The notes under the pieces: model-generated
What the model saw: only the letters and a program-made list of their open reading frames with translations
The model's database searches: none
What the model was told of the DNA's origin: nothing
Position numbers and translations under genes: made by a program
Source of the DNA: Liolophura sinensis
Lineage: Eukaryota > Mollusca > Polyplacophora > Chitonida > Chitonidae
Direction of reading: 5' to 3'
NCBI RefSeq assembly: GCF_032854445.1
Contig: NC_088302.1
Coordinates: 11,405,338 to 11,469,337, forward strand
Length of the DNA stretch: 64,000 nt
Shown here: in pieces, positions 1 through 11,289 of the stretch
Layout of the letters: each line of letters begins with the position of its first letter
How positions within the stretch are numbered: the stretch's first letter is position 1

Positions 1-61
1 CTTGGAAACAGAAGCAGAGCCCAGACCACTTGATGAATGTGTGGCCATCCTCAAGTCGGAT
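1..61 (+). CDS. HMGCR: HMGCR exon a (cut by the window edge)
   Basis: Read from base 2. It encodes the linker ending [14 protein letters not shown], which resembles the human linker before the catalytic domain. Donor GTGAGT starts at 62, phase 0. Confidence 0.9.
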
Positions 62-3000
62 GTGAGTTGATGTGCCTTTTTTTTTAGCAATATTTATTAT
101 CTTCAAATATAAGACAGGTCACACAAGTTGTACGTTCGGATTCTCTGTTAAATGAGGAATTTTCCAGACTCCCCCTCTTCCATTGTTGTTGGGGCTGATA
201 TATCTTGTCAAAGGCCGGTGGTCTGCACCGGGCACACTAGGTGTCCACCTACAACATTATGGCTGTTGTCCTGTAAGTGAGAAATTCTTGATCATAGCAT
301 TATACAGCCATGAATAAACAAACAAAATACACCTCTAGCCTCCACTAAAACCCCCTGTCATGGAGGAGGTTTTCCGGCTTTAATAAACATCATTATGAAC
401 ATTTTTGACTTCAAGCGAAGTTGGTTTAATCTTGACACCAAAACTAATGATGATGATCGACCATTACTAATTTGTTGATTCTTTTTCTCCACAAACTGGA
501 AAAATGTGTTGTTTGTAAAATGCCATTTTTCGTACATTCTTCACATCATTTCTTTTGTTTTAGGATGGGCCTAAAATATTGAACGACAAAGAAATTATTC
601 AGCTGGTGGAGAAGAAACACATCCCTTCCTACAAGCTGGAGAGTATGTTAGAGAACCACGAGAGGGGCGTGGCTATTCGTCGCAAGATGGTGTCCCGTCA
701 CCTGCCCTGTATGGAAGCCCTGGAAAAGCTGCCTTACATGAACTATGATTACACCTATGTGAGTACTGTGTCTGCAGACAAGCACCTGGCATCAATATAC
801 TGTATTTCATCTGAAGTTCAGTATGTAAAAATGCACTTTCAGAAGCACATAAAGACCTTAAAACTTTTGATGCTAACACTTAAGTAAGTAGTCAAACTTC
901 ATAAAACACTCTAAGGTGGATGAATCAGTTAGAATCCAGTCAAATAACGGGGCAAATACTGAACTTTAGGTGAAATACACTACACCATAGGAACGCTGTA
1001 GTGAATGCTTTAAGTAATGAATAATTGTGGTGTCCTGCCTCATTGACAAATAGATCAGCCATATTATGGTCATTAAGCTGTGGAATCCTGCATTGTGTGG
1101 TCAGAATTGTAGCTAGAGTATCCCTTTTGCCCTATCTTTTACTATGGTATGAAAGACTATGGTGCTCTCTCATTGCAATATAAAAGTTATCCAGGGTTCT
1201 GAGATGCGATACAGTTTGACGTGAACTATTTCATCAGAAAAAATAAATACTGTTGTATTGTAAGGAATAAAAACTGAAAATGGAAATTGAAGATGATGTT
1301 TTCATTTCTTTTTTTGGATTTTTTTTTGTTTTGTCTTTATCTTATCAGGTTGAAGGAGCATGTTGTGAGAATGTGATTGGTTACATCCCAGTTCCTGTGG
1401 GGGTAGCAGGACCTCTGTTACTAAACGGGGAGACGTACCAGGTGCCAATGGCTACAACAGAGGGCTGTTTGGTGGCCAGTACAAACAGAGGATGTCGTGC
1501 CATCTCAGTAAGTTTTTTTGTTTTGGTCAAAAACACATATTTCTGCTCTTGGAAACATTTCATTCTATTCATACCCAGGTCATCGTTATCCTAATGATTA
1601 CTGAAGTGTGTTACTTACATTTTTTTCTTCTAGCAAAGTGGAGGTGCAACAGCGATGGTGATTGCTGACGGAATGACGAGAGGGCCGGTGGTCAAATTTC
1701 CCACTGCTAAAAGAGCGAGGTGAATAAATCATGTTTCCTTTGTCTCATTTGTATGTTTCTGAAGATGAATAAAGCTATATCTCTAGGCCTTTTCCTTTGG
1801 GATAAATGATGTAACAAATTTCAACATCCTTTTGATCCTTAAAAAACTAGTTGTTACAAAATCTTTTTTAGGAAAACTAAGAATAGAAATCCCATACTAG
1901 GGGCAAATCACCACAACAAGAGCAAAAGTCAGTTTGTGGATGGTTTATAACTATTTATTTTGTGTTGTGTGTATAAGTGTGCTTTAATATATTCCAGCGA
2001 AGTCAAAAGTTGGCTTGAGGTGCCAGAAAACACTGACCAGGTCAAGGAAGCTTTCAGCACAACAAGCAGGTATGTAGAGAAGGCTTAAAGACTTCAGTTC
2101 CTGGAACCAAACCTTATGTTTATTACAAATTCCTCCTCCACTTCATGTTAATATTACCTACTTTTCGCACATTTGCATGTATTTCTCTGCCCATGTTAGA
2201 GTTCTCTATTTGTTACCTCATCCTTCACCCATATTAATGTTATTTATTTATTACATGTTCCTGCCCCCATAAACCCCACCCCCATGAGTACTGCAGATGC
2301 ATTTTGTGGTGTTCAAGCACAGTCAAGTCAATAAACAATAAATAAAAGAAATTTATTGCTTTGACTCTGAACATTATTTTCATATCCTAGAATGTGTAAG
2401 ATCTAAGGTTGAGTGCAGCTGCACTTGTAATGGGTCTTGGGTTTTCATGGCTTCACTGGTGTACATGTAAGTTCCTGGTTAGACCAGCCTGAAAACATGC
2501 TGTGCAGATCAACGTCTACACGTATCTTGGCAAACCTTAAAATGCTTTGGAATTTAACTCTGACATGTTTCAGATTTGCACGATTACAGAGATTACAAGT
2601 AGCACAGGCCGGCCGACATCTTTTTATCAGATTTGTGTCTACCACAGGAGATGCCATGGGCATGAATATGTTGTCAAAGGTAGGCTGGGCAAAGCACAGA
2701 TATGTACATGTATTAAAATTTGCACATCAGTCGTAAAGGTTCAAAATTTCTTCAAGAATAGCCTGGGATCATGTGTAAAGCTTTGCGTACATGTTTTGTG
2801 TATGTAAAACTTCGTAGCTACATGTATGTCTAAAACCTCCATCAGAGGAAGTTCCCACAGGCTCTGCATGGTTTCCCCTCCCACCATAATGCTGGCCTCT
2901 TTCATATAAGTGAAATATTCTGGAGTATGTCGTAAAACACTAATGAAATAAATGAATAAGTAAATCAATTCCATTAGGAGAAAAAAAAAGGAAGACTAGC

Positions 3001-6000
3001 TCTTGATAATATTCATTTTAAAACAGTTGTGATATGTTATTGTTTTCCAGGGTTCAGAAAAGTCTCTTGAGTTTTTGGTTCGAGTCTTCCCAGATATGGA
3101 AATTGTCAGCCTGAGTGGCAACTTTTGCACAGATAAAAAACCTGCGGCTATCAACTGGTAAAACATTCATCTGCAAAAACCATGCCTGTTTTAAATGCTG
3201 TCTCTTTTTTCATCTCTGTAAATCTGTGTTAATGATTCCTCAAAAAAAAATCATATTGTAAGATTTAACTTTTATGCAGCCTCTTTGGTCTCTCCATAAA
3301 TAACCCATTTGGTTCTTGAAATTCAGAAAATTATGTACAGTTATTTGTGATTTTCTGATTTTTATCACATAAAAGTTCACATAAATTTTCACCAAAATTA
3401 GACCAGCCAAAATTGCTTGAAATGTAAGATTATTTACATTAATCTTGGTCCTACTTGTGTGTGTGAAAGCCTGGTGTGACTCATACAAAGACCGTGGATA
3501 TTTCTAATCTCTGTGCTATGTGTTTTTAGGGTAAATGGACGAGGAAAGTCTGTTGTGTGTGAAGCAGTCATTCCGGAGAACATAGTGCGTAACCTGCTGA
3601 AGACTTCAGTCTCTGCCCTAGTTGAGCTGAACATCAGTAAGAACCTTGTGGGCTCAGCAGTAGCCGGCAGTATCGGAGGCTTCAATGCACATGCTGCTAA
3701 CATCGTCACAGCCATCTACATCGCTACAGGACAGGTAAGCGGACAGTTACAAACAGTGATGATGAGTTTTGTTCGTGTAAAGCTGTAAAAGAATAAAATT
3801 GAGACTTGTGATTCAAATTGGTGCCAGTTAAGTGAATGCTGTGCAAATACACATTTTATTTTGATGAGTTACATGTAGGCATTGCTGTGTCATTTACTGA
3901 TGTTATCCTTGCCTCTTTAATAGCCTATTGTAACTTGCAGTTTTTGTATCTCATCTCCATACTAAAGCACAATAAGAAAGACTTGGCATAAACTTTACTT
4001 TTTGTATTAACTTTGGAGGACCCTGCCCAGAACATAGCCAGTTCTAATTGCCTCACCCTGATGGAAGCCACCGGCCCCACCCACAGTGACTTGTACATCA
4101 GCTGTACAATGCCCTCTATAGAACTGGGCACAGTGGGCGGGGGTACCGTCCTCCCACCTCAGTCTTCTTGCCTAGAGGTAAGCTTAATATCTAGCATACA
4201 GCAGTACAGCAATCTTTAGTCAGGATGTATCAGTAGCATACTATACTATTAGCAGCTGTGTCTGTCATCTGGTCAAATTTTGGACATTCTATCTTTTTAA
4301 CATGGGCCTCTGTAACGAATGGCCTGAATGCAGTACATCGACTTTCTGTGGGACGTCACAGCTATTGCGAATTTGTGCTTTTTTAATCTGATTAGGGCTG
4401 ATTGGTTAGTGTGGTCAAGGTTTGTAAACCTTACAATGTATTTTCCAGTTGTAAGTCAAACTATTTTGTGGCATTATTTCTAACCTTTGAATCCTAATCT
4501 TTCCACAAATTAATAGAGGAAGAATTAAATTTACATATTGACTTCCCATTTAGTTTGTAAAGTAACAGTCAGAAATATGAATACCAGATGATATCCCAGT
4601 GGAAGACTCTGGGTTTCAGCGCCAGAAATAATATTTTGCAATCTTAAATTGGCTCTAAGAATGCATCTTTTGGTGTGAATTTTTCGGTTATGGAAATCAA
4701 ATCAGAACATGCTGTGTTTGTGTTTCAGATGTTGGGTGTCAAGGGTGCATGTAGAGAAGAACCAGGGGCTAATGCCAGGAGACTAGCCACGATCATCTGT
4801 GCTACTGTCCTGGCAGGTGAACTCTCCCTCATGTCCGCTCTGGCCGCGGGTCATCTGGTGAAGAGTCATATGAAGCATAATAGGTAAGTCACGTGCGGTC
4901 AACTGTTAACCCTCAGATAGGGCGTGTTGTGATTGGCCCAGTGTATTGTCACCGGTATTGCAGTGGGTTGTTTTGAACTTAAATCCTCAATCTTTTTACA
5001 TATGAAATTCACAAATTTAAATACAATTTATCCACCAGACAAAACTGATCAAGGGGAAGAAGTACATTGACTGATTTGGCAAACTCTAGGGCCCATTTTC
5101 TCAAAAATTTCGAAAATAAATTCTTGTATGATGTTTGTCCTAAATCTCTCCTTACTTCATGGCAGTTTTATCCACTCACCATCTTTTCTGAAAAAGAGTT
5201 AAAAGAAGTTGAACGACTTTAAAGTTTTATGAAAGTGGCCCCAGAGCTTCAAGGAAAGTGTTACTTTGTTAAAACGGGGCAAAGAAACTGTGTCAAAATA
5301 TGACCAGATAAACACCTGCTGTACATGCGAAAAAAGTTGAGAATTCAGTTTATTTTTTGACTTGAGTGTTTTACGCTGTACTGAAGAATATTTCACGTAT
5401 ACAACGGCGGCCAGCATAATGGTGGGAGGAAGCAGGGAAAACCCATGACCATCTGCAGGTTGCTAACGGACACTTTTGAGGATTTTGTGTACAACAACTG
5501 AATACCCATCTGACAGGGTGTCATGGTAGATACATGCGAGCTTTGTGAACTTGTTTGAACAGGTATTTAAATGTTTAGTACAGAAACATACCACATGTAC
5601 GTAGGGGGCACATGTCTTAACTTGCATCTACTGGCAAACAGTAGGCCTGATTCGCTGAACACAGAGTGAATCTTTTAGACTGAGAACATGTTTAAAATAC
5701 CTCTGAAATTAATCTGGAAAGTAAAAAAATATGACAGAGCTCAATGATTCTTATTTTGTGTATCCCGGATATTTCTTCACATTCCCACATTGTACATTTT
5801 GGACCTGCATGGTTAATACTATATTGTGGCATTATAAAGGTTATATGCGGTTTACCCACATATGTTTTATATATTGACAAATTTCTTACGATGGACACAC
5901 TGGAAAAATTTGCTGGGAACTTCCAAAGTTTTAATAATAGTTGGTTCATTGCTGAAGTTGCTTTATCAAGGATGAAGCGTATTATCAAATAGAATACTGC

Positions 6001-6243
6001 ATATTTATCTCAGACCATACAATTTCAGTCCAATCCAGGTAGGGTATCCTGTACAGCTTAAAACTCTGTACACTTTATTGTGGTATTCAATGCCAAGAAT
6101 ACTGGCTAGCTATAACTTGTTGCTCATTTTATCTTTACAGGTCCAGTTTAAACATGGCTCCAAGTTTAACCAGCATGCCAAGTATACAGGAAAACGTACA
6201 GAAAGAGATTCAGCCAGGAGCCTGTACCAACAAAGCAGCTTAA
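1..6243 (+). CDS. HMGCR: HMG-CoA reductase, C-terminal catalytic domain (5' partial gene, 11 exons)
   Basis: Reduces HMG-CoA to mevalonate with 2 NADPH, the committed step of the mevalonate (sterol/isoprenoid) pathway; class I enzymes are ER-membrane proteins with a cytosolic catalytic domain. Exons: 1-61, 564-758, 1349-1507, 1634-1719, 1998-2069, 2574-2679, 3051-3157, 3530-3734, 4019-4177, 4729-4883, 6141-6243 (TAA 6241-6243). All junctions are GT-AG and phases agree, giving 468 residues in the window. Visible family motifs: [21 protein letters not shown] (catalytic Glu), [15 protein letters not shown] (catalytic Lys), the Asp after the GQ junction, GTVGGGT, and the catalytic His in SHMKHN. 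A Ser follows HNR at the position of the human AMPK-inhibited Ser872. The membrane/sterol-sensing domain and start lie beyond the left edge. The tail after the Ser differs from vertebrates. Family assignment is near certain. Confidence 0.97.
564..758 (+). CDS. HMGCR: HMGCR exon b
   Basis: 65 codons, phase 0 on both sides. Contains [16 protein letters not shown] and [10 protein letters not shown], the start of the catalytic domain. Acceptor TTTTAG ends at 563; donor GTGAGT at 759. Confidence 0.95.
909..995. repeat. Dispersed repeat, copy 1
   Basis: The stretch beginning CTCTAAGGTGGATGAATCAG recurs, diverged, at 50896-50990 in a receptor intron. Both contain a GAACTTTAGGT/TAAACTTTAGGT block about 60 bp in. 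Origin unknown. Confidence 0.55.
1349..1507 (+). CDS. HMGCR: HMGCR exon c (HMG-CoA-binding motif, catalytic Glu)
   Basis: 53 codons, phase 0/0. Carries [20 protein letters not shown] and [19 protein letters not shown], with the Glu of TTEG being the conserved catalytic residue. Donor GTAAGT. Confidence 0.96.
1634..1719 (+). CDS. HMGCR: HMGCR exon d
   Basis: Encodes [20 protein letters not shown] and the following residues, then splits a codon (two bases kept). The [10 protein letters not shown] motif is family-typical. Confidence 0.95.
1998..2069 (+). CDS. HMGCR: HMGCR exon e
   Basis: 72 nt encoding [19 protein letters not shown], matching the small NADPH-binding subdomain. Split codons on both sides agree with their neighbours. 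Confidence 0.95.
2574..2679 (+). CDS. HMGCR: HMGCR exon f (NADPH-binding DAMGMNM)
   Basis: Encodes [20 protein letters not shown] followed by [13 protein letters not shown], the dinucleotide-binding signature. Donor GTAGGC. Confidence 0.96.
2829..2962 (+). mobile_element. SINE family 1 fragment, reversed relative to the other copies
   Basis: The complement of the common element: CACCATAATGCTGGCC, then GTGAAATATTCTGGAGTA and a chain of AATAAATGAATAA. It is the only clear copy in this orientation. Confidence 0.7.
3051..3157 (+). CDS. HMGCR: HMGCR exon g (catalytic Lys)
   Basis: Contains [20 protein letters not shown]; the second Lys of DKKPAAIN is the catalytic lysine. The final Trp codon is split (TG|G). 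Confidence 0.96.
3530..3734 (+). CDS. HMGCR: HMGCR exon h
   Basis: 68 codons after the split Trp. Encodes [33 protein letters not shown] and [12 protein letters not shown], all strongly conserved in class I reductases. Confidence 0.96.
4019..4177 (+). CDS. HMGCR: HMGCR exon i (catalytic Asp, GTVGGGT)
   Basis: Begins [20 protein letters not shown]; its first residue is the catalytic Asp. Also carries [18 protein letters not shown]. 53 codons, phase 0/0. The acceptor TTTGGAG is purine-rich just before the AG. Confidence 0.95.
4729..4883 (+). CDS. HMGCR: HMGCR exon j (catalytic His)
   Basis: Encodes [20 protein letters not shown] and [20 protein letters not shown], ending HN(R). The His in KSHMK is the general acid. 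Donor GTAAGT at 4884. Confidence 0.96.
5090..5243. repeat. Weak foldback (MITE-like) element in the last HMGCR intron
   Basis: Begins GGGCCCATTTTCTCAAAAAT and ends with an imperfect complement (ATGAAAGTGGCCCC). Similar terminal sequences occur at 8899 and 61690. Confidence 0.4.
5347..5470 (-). mobile_element. SINE family 1, truncated
   Basis: Shares GTTTTACGCTGTACTGAAGA, CGGCGGCCAGCATAATGGTG and CATCTGCAGGTTGCT with the full copies. The tRNA-related end is missing. Confidence 0.75.
6141..6243 (+). CDS. HMGCR: HMGCR terminal coding exon
   Basis: Completes the Arg codon, then [13 protein letters not shown] and a variable tail ending CTNKAA before TAA. The first Ser aligns with the AMPK-phosphorylated Ser of human HMGCR (HNRS). 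Confidence 0.94.
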
Positions 6244-6960
6244 AATGTCTCCTTATATGGACAGCCTGGTTCCTGTAACAACAAGCAGTTATATTATTAC
6301 CTGTAAACCAGGTGTAGGCAGCTAGACACCTGCGTAAACAATACAGCTGAAACATCATCAGATGCTGAGAGATATTAATTTGCAGCCAAGACAATACATC
6401 AGTGGAACAGTCTGCAAAGCATAAGAACTGAAGAAAGTTTCCAAAGCTACACAAATTTGCAGAAACCATCTGGAGATGTTAATCTAGATTGCTATGAGTC
6501 ATTTTTACCAAAGACAATTAATTATTAAGGATACACATGTACCAGGACAATTCATCAAAGCTATATTCCAGTGTAATTTTTTTGTTTTATTTATTGAATA
6601 TTGGAGTCTTGGGAGTTCTGAGGTAGCAGAGAGAAACATCTTGTGTAATATTAAACATTTTTTTACTCCATAGGTGCTCAAAAATGATGTTGATGTTGAA
6701 TGACCAAAAACAAATACTGTAGTGTGTGAGGTATTTAGCAGAACAAATTGTGATGCACATATTAGTGATTTTTCTTACTTTTTCACCCAACTTTCTATAA
6801 CTTTGAATCAGCTGTTGGTAACAAATACGAAGTAATGAAAAGTGCATTTTGGTGAAAGAATGAGTAATATATTGACAGAAAAACAATGCTACACTTCAAT
6901 TTTTAAGCCACATTTCTTGTTTTTTTTTTTTTTCCCTCAATAAATTATTTGTTATGTATG
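6244..6960 (+). other. HMGCR: HMGCR 3'UTR (candidate)
   Basis: AT-rich, no coding potential on the plus strand. A canonical AATAAA at 6939-6944 follows a poly-T tract and is the nearest good polyadenylation signal. The true end is not determined. Confidence 0.5.
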
Positions 6961-7216
6961 TAGGGTTTAAGAATGTTCCTTTTTTGCTGTTAATTGTTTA
7001 TGTGTTTTAATTATTCATACTAACATGGATGTAGTATTTATTTCTCATTTATTTGTAAGAATAGTAATCAATGTAAACCTCAAGTTCCCTAACAGTGAAA
7101 ACTGTTGAAGAGATAGATTATCCACCTTTCCTCAGTTAAAAGCGTGAATTATTTATGCACTAGGGAAAATAGAAACCATGTGATGAAGAATTCCTGAAAT
7201 TCTAAGACAGTTGCTC

Positions 7217-7254
7217 TTGCTGGATATTCATACTGAAGTCTGAATATCCAGCAA
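7217..7254. repeat. Perfect 14-bp inverted repeat (hairpin)
   Basis: TTGCTGGATATTCA at 7217-7230 is exactly complementary to 7241-7254, with a 10-nt loop. A second complementary pair (CATACTGAA 7229-7237 and TTCAGTATG 7257-7265) competes with it. Confidence 0.8.
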
Positions 7255-8340
7255 TATTCAGTATGGTTATTCATATTTATTTGTGTGCACGTTGATCAGT
7301 GCCTGGACAGAAGTTCTGATCTGTACGGTTTGGGGTCAGAGTTCATGATGTATGATGGGCATTGTCATATAGAGGAAGTTAAATCTATCATGGTTAAAGA
7401 TAAATTCTGTGTATCTGCCCACTGCCTTCAATATCTGTGATCATTTTACAGAATTTCCCTTTTACAAACCCCTAGCGTATTTGTAATATATTCAGGTATG
7501 TGAATTTTCCTCCAATTGGCTTATTTCATACTACTTCAAACAGAATGTGAAAAAGAAGTGAAATTTGGAGATTGGCTAAGACATTTTCTTAAAGACCTTT
7601 TTCTGACCATCAGTTTACATGCCTGTATATTCATTTAGAATGTGTATGCAAAAAGTAAAGCAGGGAAAGAGACATCTATAGAGCTTCCATGTCACCTTAC
7701 TTGTACCTGGAGTTTGAAATGAAGTGTACCTGGCCGAATGAATGTGGAGGATCTATTCAATGTACGCGTTATTATCAACCGTTTATTGAAAATTCTGCCA
7801 TCTTCTTTCAATACATAGACACTTGATGGTAAGTGAAGGATTTTTGGGGGTGAAAGAAACTTAATCTAACTAGATTGAAGGTTTATGATGAAATTTGAGG
7901 CTTTTTTTTTTTTTTCTGAAGATGGGTATCCCAACATTTCAAACTTCCACCAAAATGGCACAAACTTCAGAAATCCACAAAGGTTTACATGAAAACCTGC
8001 TTTTTTCCAAGTTTTTTTAGAACCATGTATTTCTGCTAGTGGCAATATTGAGCATTTATATGAAGATGTACAATTGGTTATATTTATGTTGTGTGAAGTG
8101 TACATGTGCCTCTAAGTACATCCCGGTGAATGCAGATTGTATTAGTAGTGATAGGTTACCAGGCTATAACTGGGCATTGTAGCAAGAACGTCATGGAATT
8201 GCGATCGCTGAGTAATTGTGTCACTTTCAGTAGTAAAAGAAACAATGTTGTAATGGAAAATATATTTACAGTATGTGAGAATTGAGCATAGCTTGTATAT
8301 CATAGGATTTCAAGCTTCAAAAACTAGCAAGGTTTTTGCA

Positions 8341-8461
8341 CAGGTTTCATGAAGCACACCAAGGTGAGTAAGCCCTTAACTACCATGACAACATATGTCG
8401 TAGAGATATGAAGTGCTCTTAGCTAAGGGCTACTTAACACTAAGTATGCTTCCTGAAACTG
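8341..8461. mobile_element. Foldback/MITE-like element 1
   Basis: Imperfect ~40-bp terminal inverted repeats: the left end has GTTTCATGAAGCACAC and the right-end complement reads GTTTCAGGAAGCATAC, followed by matching CCCTTA-CTA blocks. Confidence 0.6.
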
Positions 8462-8473
8462 ACCCCTGACCCC

Positions 8474-8680
8474 GGGATCATGAAGCTATCTTAGACTTAA
8501 GTCAAAATTTCGAATCACTTTAGAATGGTGGTTTCTTAAATTACAAGGTAAAAAATTCGCCTGACAATTTAAATTCTAGCAAAGTTAGCATACAACAAAT
8601 TTCAGCTAAAATACCGAAAGGGGCATACCAGATTTAATGATTGAAGTTTTGACTGAAGTCTAAGATCACCACATGATCCC
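8474..8680. mobile_element. Foldback/MITE-like element 2
   Basis: Terminal inverted repeats of about 38 bp. The left end has GGGATCATGAAGCTATCTTA and the complement of the right end has GGGATCATGTGGTGATCTTA, both continuing into GACTT-AGTCAAAA-TTTC. The ~130-bp interior is AT-rich and noncoding. Confidence 0.7.
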
Positions 8681-8898
8681 TGTGCCAGGTGTTACTCTGG
8701 TATAATTTTGAACACTTTTGATGCAAGAGGATATGATCAAGTCTTGTTGCAATTAGTGCTGTCGCAACACCGAGCACTTGCTGCTTGCTAGCAAATGTGA
8801 CTCCTTAGGCAGAAAACCTTTTAATAGTTTGCCGTGTTGTTATTTTTGAGTAGTGAAAACTTTTTCGCTTTAGATACACCTTGGACCCTGCCCCCCTT

Positions 8899-9017
8899 GG
8901 GCCTGGTTTCACAAAGCACTCTTAATGTTATGTTCACTTAACCACCACCCTTACAGGAGGCATTACCTTGTCATGGTAGTCATAGTAACGTCAAGAGAGC
9001 TTTTTGAAACTGGGCCC
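8899..9017. mobile_element. Foldback/MITE-like element 3
   Basis: Left end GGGCCTGGTTTCACAAAGCA; complement of the right end GGGCCCAGTTTCAAAAAGCT. About 26 bp of imperfect inverted repeat bound a 119-bp element. Confidence 0.65.
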
Positions 9018-9879
9018 TGAAGCTGTTTAGTCTAAAGATCACAAAGTGAGATTTCTGCTGTCCAGTCTAATATAAAGAGCTCAGTCTGGTGTTAACTTTA
9101 TAGTTCAAGTATTACCAACCACCATAATTTAATTTTATTTGGCTGTCACATATATTTAAATTTTGAATTCTTGGTTGTAAAATTGGATAAAACTTGATTA
9201 TTCTGGACAAAATAAATGAACTAGAAGAAAGATATTCGTCAGGTTTTATGAATGAATTGCGATATTGCAGTGACCATTTTTTTCTTGCTTTGCCACATGG
9301 TAACCATAGAGGTAATGCGTCGTAGAGCTACTGATCTTTTGCTTAAAGGAACTGCAGCTGCCATGCACATCAGTATTGTGTAGGAAAGTTTGTCAATAAC
9401 TTGCCAAAAGGTCAGTGGTTTACCCATGTTTCCTCCACTTATAAAACTGAAATTATAAAGCATGAAGCATAATCCTGAAGAATGGCATGAACGATCAAAT
9501 TAAAAAAAAAAACACCTTAGTTTATGGCTATGGACGTTGTATCTTAAAGGCTAGGTTTGCACCTCAAGGTCAGGTTTGCACCTCAAGTGGCTATTGGCTG
9601 CACAATAGACATAAAGTGCAACTCGATTCAACTGGTCGCACAGAGCTGGCCACATTGGCCATGTGGGGATCTTACATGTTAGATATACAAGTAATCATTT
9701 GGGACAAATTGCTTTCGGGCTTCCTTCACAACCAGAAACTTTATCCCACTGCCATCTTGGTGGTATCACAGGGCAGAGAATTAAACTGTGATTGGCTGTC
9801 GAAATGAAGGCTCGGACATGTCTAAGAGTACAACTGGTCACGTTTCCTATAAATTCACGTCCTTATTTCATGCAAGTGA

Positions 9880-10243
9880 GAGCTGAGTGAGTGCTTGGGG
9901 TTTAACGTCGTACTCAACAATTTTTCAGTCATATGACGACGAAGGAATCATTAGGGTGCATGTACGTGTAATGTGCCTCCTTGTTGCAGGACGGATTTCC
10001 ACCGCTCTTTTATTTAGTGCTGCTTCACTGAGACGACTTACCGAAGGCAAGTAAGCCGCCGCGCCCGAGCCATTATACTGATAAGGGTCAACCAGTCATT
10101 GCACTATCCCCTTCATGCTGAACGACAAGCGAGGAAGTTACAACTTCCTCTTTTAAAGTCTTAGGTGTGACTCGATCAAGGATTGATCCTGGATCTACCG
10201 GTCCCGAAGCGGACGCTCTACCAACTGTGCTATCCGGGCTGGT
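9880..10243 (-). mobile_element. SINE family 2, near full length
   Basis: Contains GAGTGCTTGGGGTTTAACGT, TTTTTCAGTCATATGACGAC and a tRNA-like end. Read on the minus strand from 10243 it starts with ATAGCACAGTTGGTAGAGCG (A-box-like) and then a degenerate B box. Confidence 0.85.
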
Positions 10244-10484
10244 CTTATTATTTCATACAAGCCTATATGAGCATTTACCTGATGTCTCCTGCAACAGTGG
10301 GGTTGTATTACGTCTTAAGCTTCGGTGTACAGCACTGTCCAGTTTTTTTGCACATTTCATGGAACTGCCACATAACTTTGGTATATCAGCCAAGAAAACA
10401 AAGGCTAAGTCAGGAAGAGGCCAACCTCCCCTGTTACCTGCCAAACTCATGTCATGACAAGGATGTTGTCTGGAATGACTGTTT

Positions 10485-10622
10485 TTTATTTGATTGCACT
10501 TGTACGCTGTACTCAAGAATATTTCGGTGACGGTGGCCAGTATTATAGTGGCAGGGAACTGGCCCGAGCCAAAGAGAAACCCACAACCATTCGCAGGTTG
10601 CTGTAAGACCTTCCCACCTAAG
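10485..10622 (-). mobile_element. SINE family 1, truncated and diverged
   Basis: GCTGTACTCAAGAATATTTC, a GGTGGCCAGTATTAT core and CATTCGCAGGTTGCTG are recognisable. Confidence 0.7.
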
Positions 10623-10961
10623 GTGTAATGGTTAAGCTTCTTGTCTGTGTTTGCTGTGTATCACTGAGTTCTCTCTTTACTGGCAAAGTTTAGGAAACGA
10701 GAGAAACTTCTTCACCTAGATAATAACATGCCAAGAATTTCTGTTAAATCGCATTAGCACAAACACTGTGCTCTTAGTTCTTTCTGTAAGGAGTAAATGT
10801 TTCTGTGCAACTGTGCTCCTAAAGTGAAGGGCTACCTCACAAGCACAGTGGCGTATAAACAGAAAAGAATGTGTTTTTTGTTCCTCAGCTTTAAAACAAC
10901 TTTTGTAGGCGAGAAATGTTCAACAATCATGTCAACTGATAAGCTTGCTTTGAATCGATCA

Positions 10962-11289
10962 TAGAATGAATGCTTGGGGTTTAACGTCGCACTTTACAAT
11001 TTTTCATTCCAATGACGAGGAGGAGTCAATAGGTGTGCGTGTACATATAGTGTGTCAGACAGAGCGAGTCCATGCCACCAAAGTGCTGCCTCCACTGAAG
11101 TATCTTACCGAAGACACCAGACAGGACACCCAACCTATTCACATCACCAGGGCAACCAGTCCTCTTTCCTTGCAAAAACCTCTCAGTACTAACGACCAAG
11201 CCATTTTAAAAGTCTTTGGTATGACCCGACGGGGGCTTGATCCTGGGCCTTCCGACTTCCGAGGCAGATGCTCCAATCATTAGGCCACT
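10962..11289 (-). mobile_element. SINE family 2, diverged relative
   Basis: The GAATGCTTGGGGTTTAACGT head and AATTTTTCATTCCAATGACG match, but the centre differs. It ends with a tRNA-like segment (GATGCTCCAATCATTAGGCC). Confidence 0.7.

Larger units (their letters stand above)
62..6140 (+). other. HMGCR introns (10)
   Basis: The introns between the listed exons hold little beyond SINE fragments (2829-2962, 5347-5470), a dispersed repeat at 909-995, and a weak foldback at 5090-5243. No other coding exon was recognised, including in the longest intron (4884-6140). Confidence 0.8.

Noticed and set aside
6110-6469. 119-codon ORF antisense to the HMGCR last exon
   Set aside because: A shadow on the opposite strand of a confirmed exon and 3'UTR; no family resemblance.
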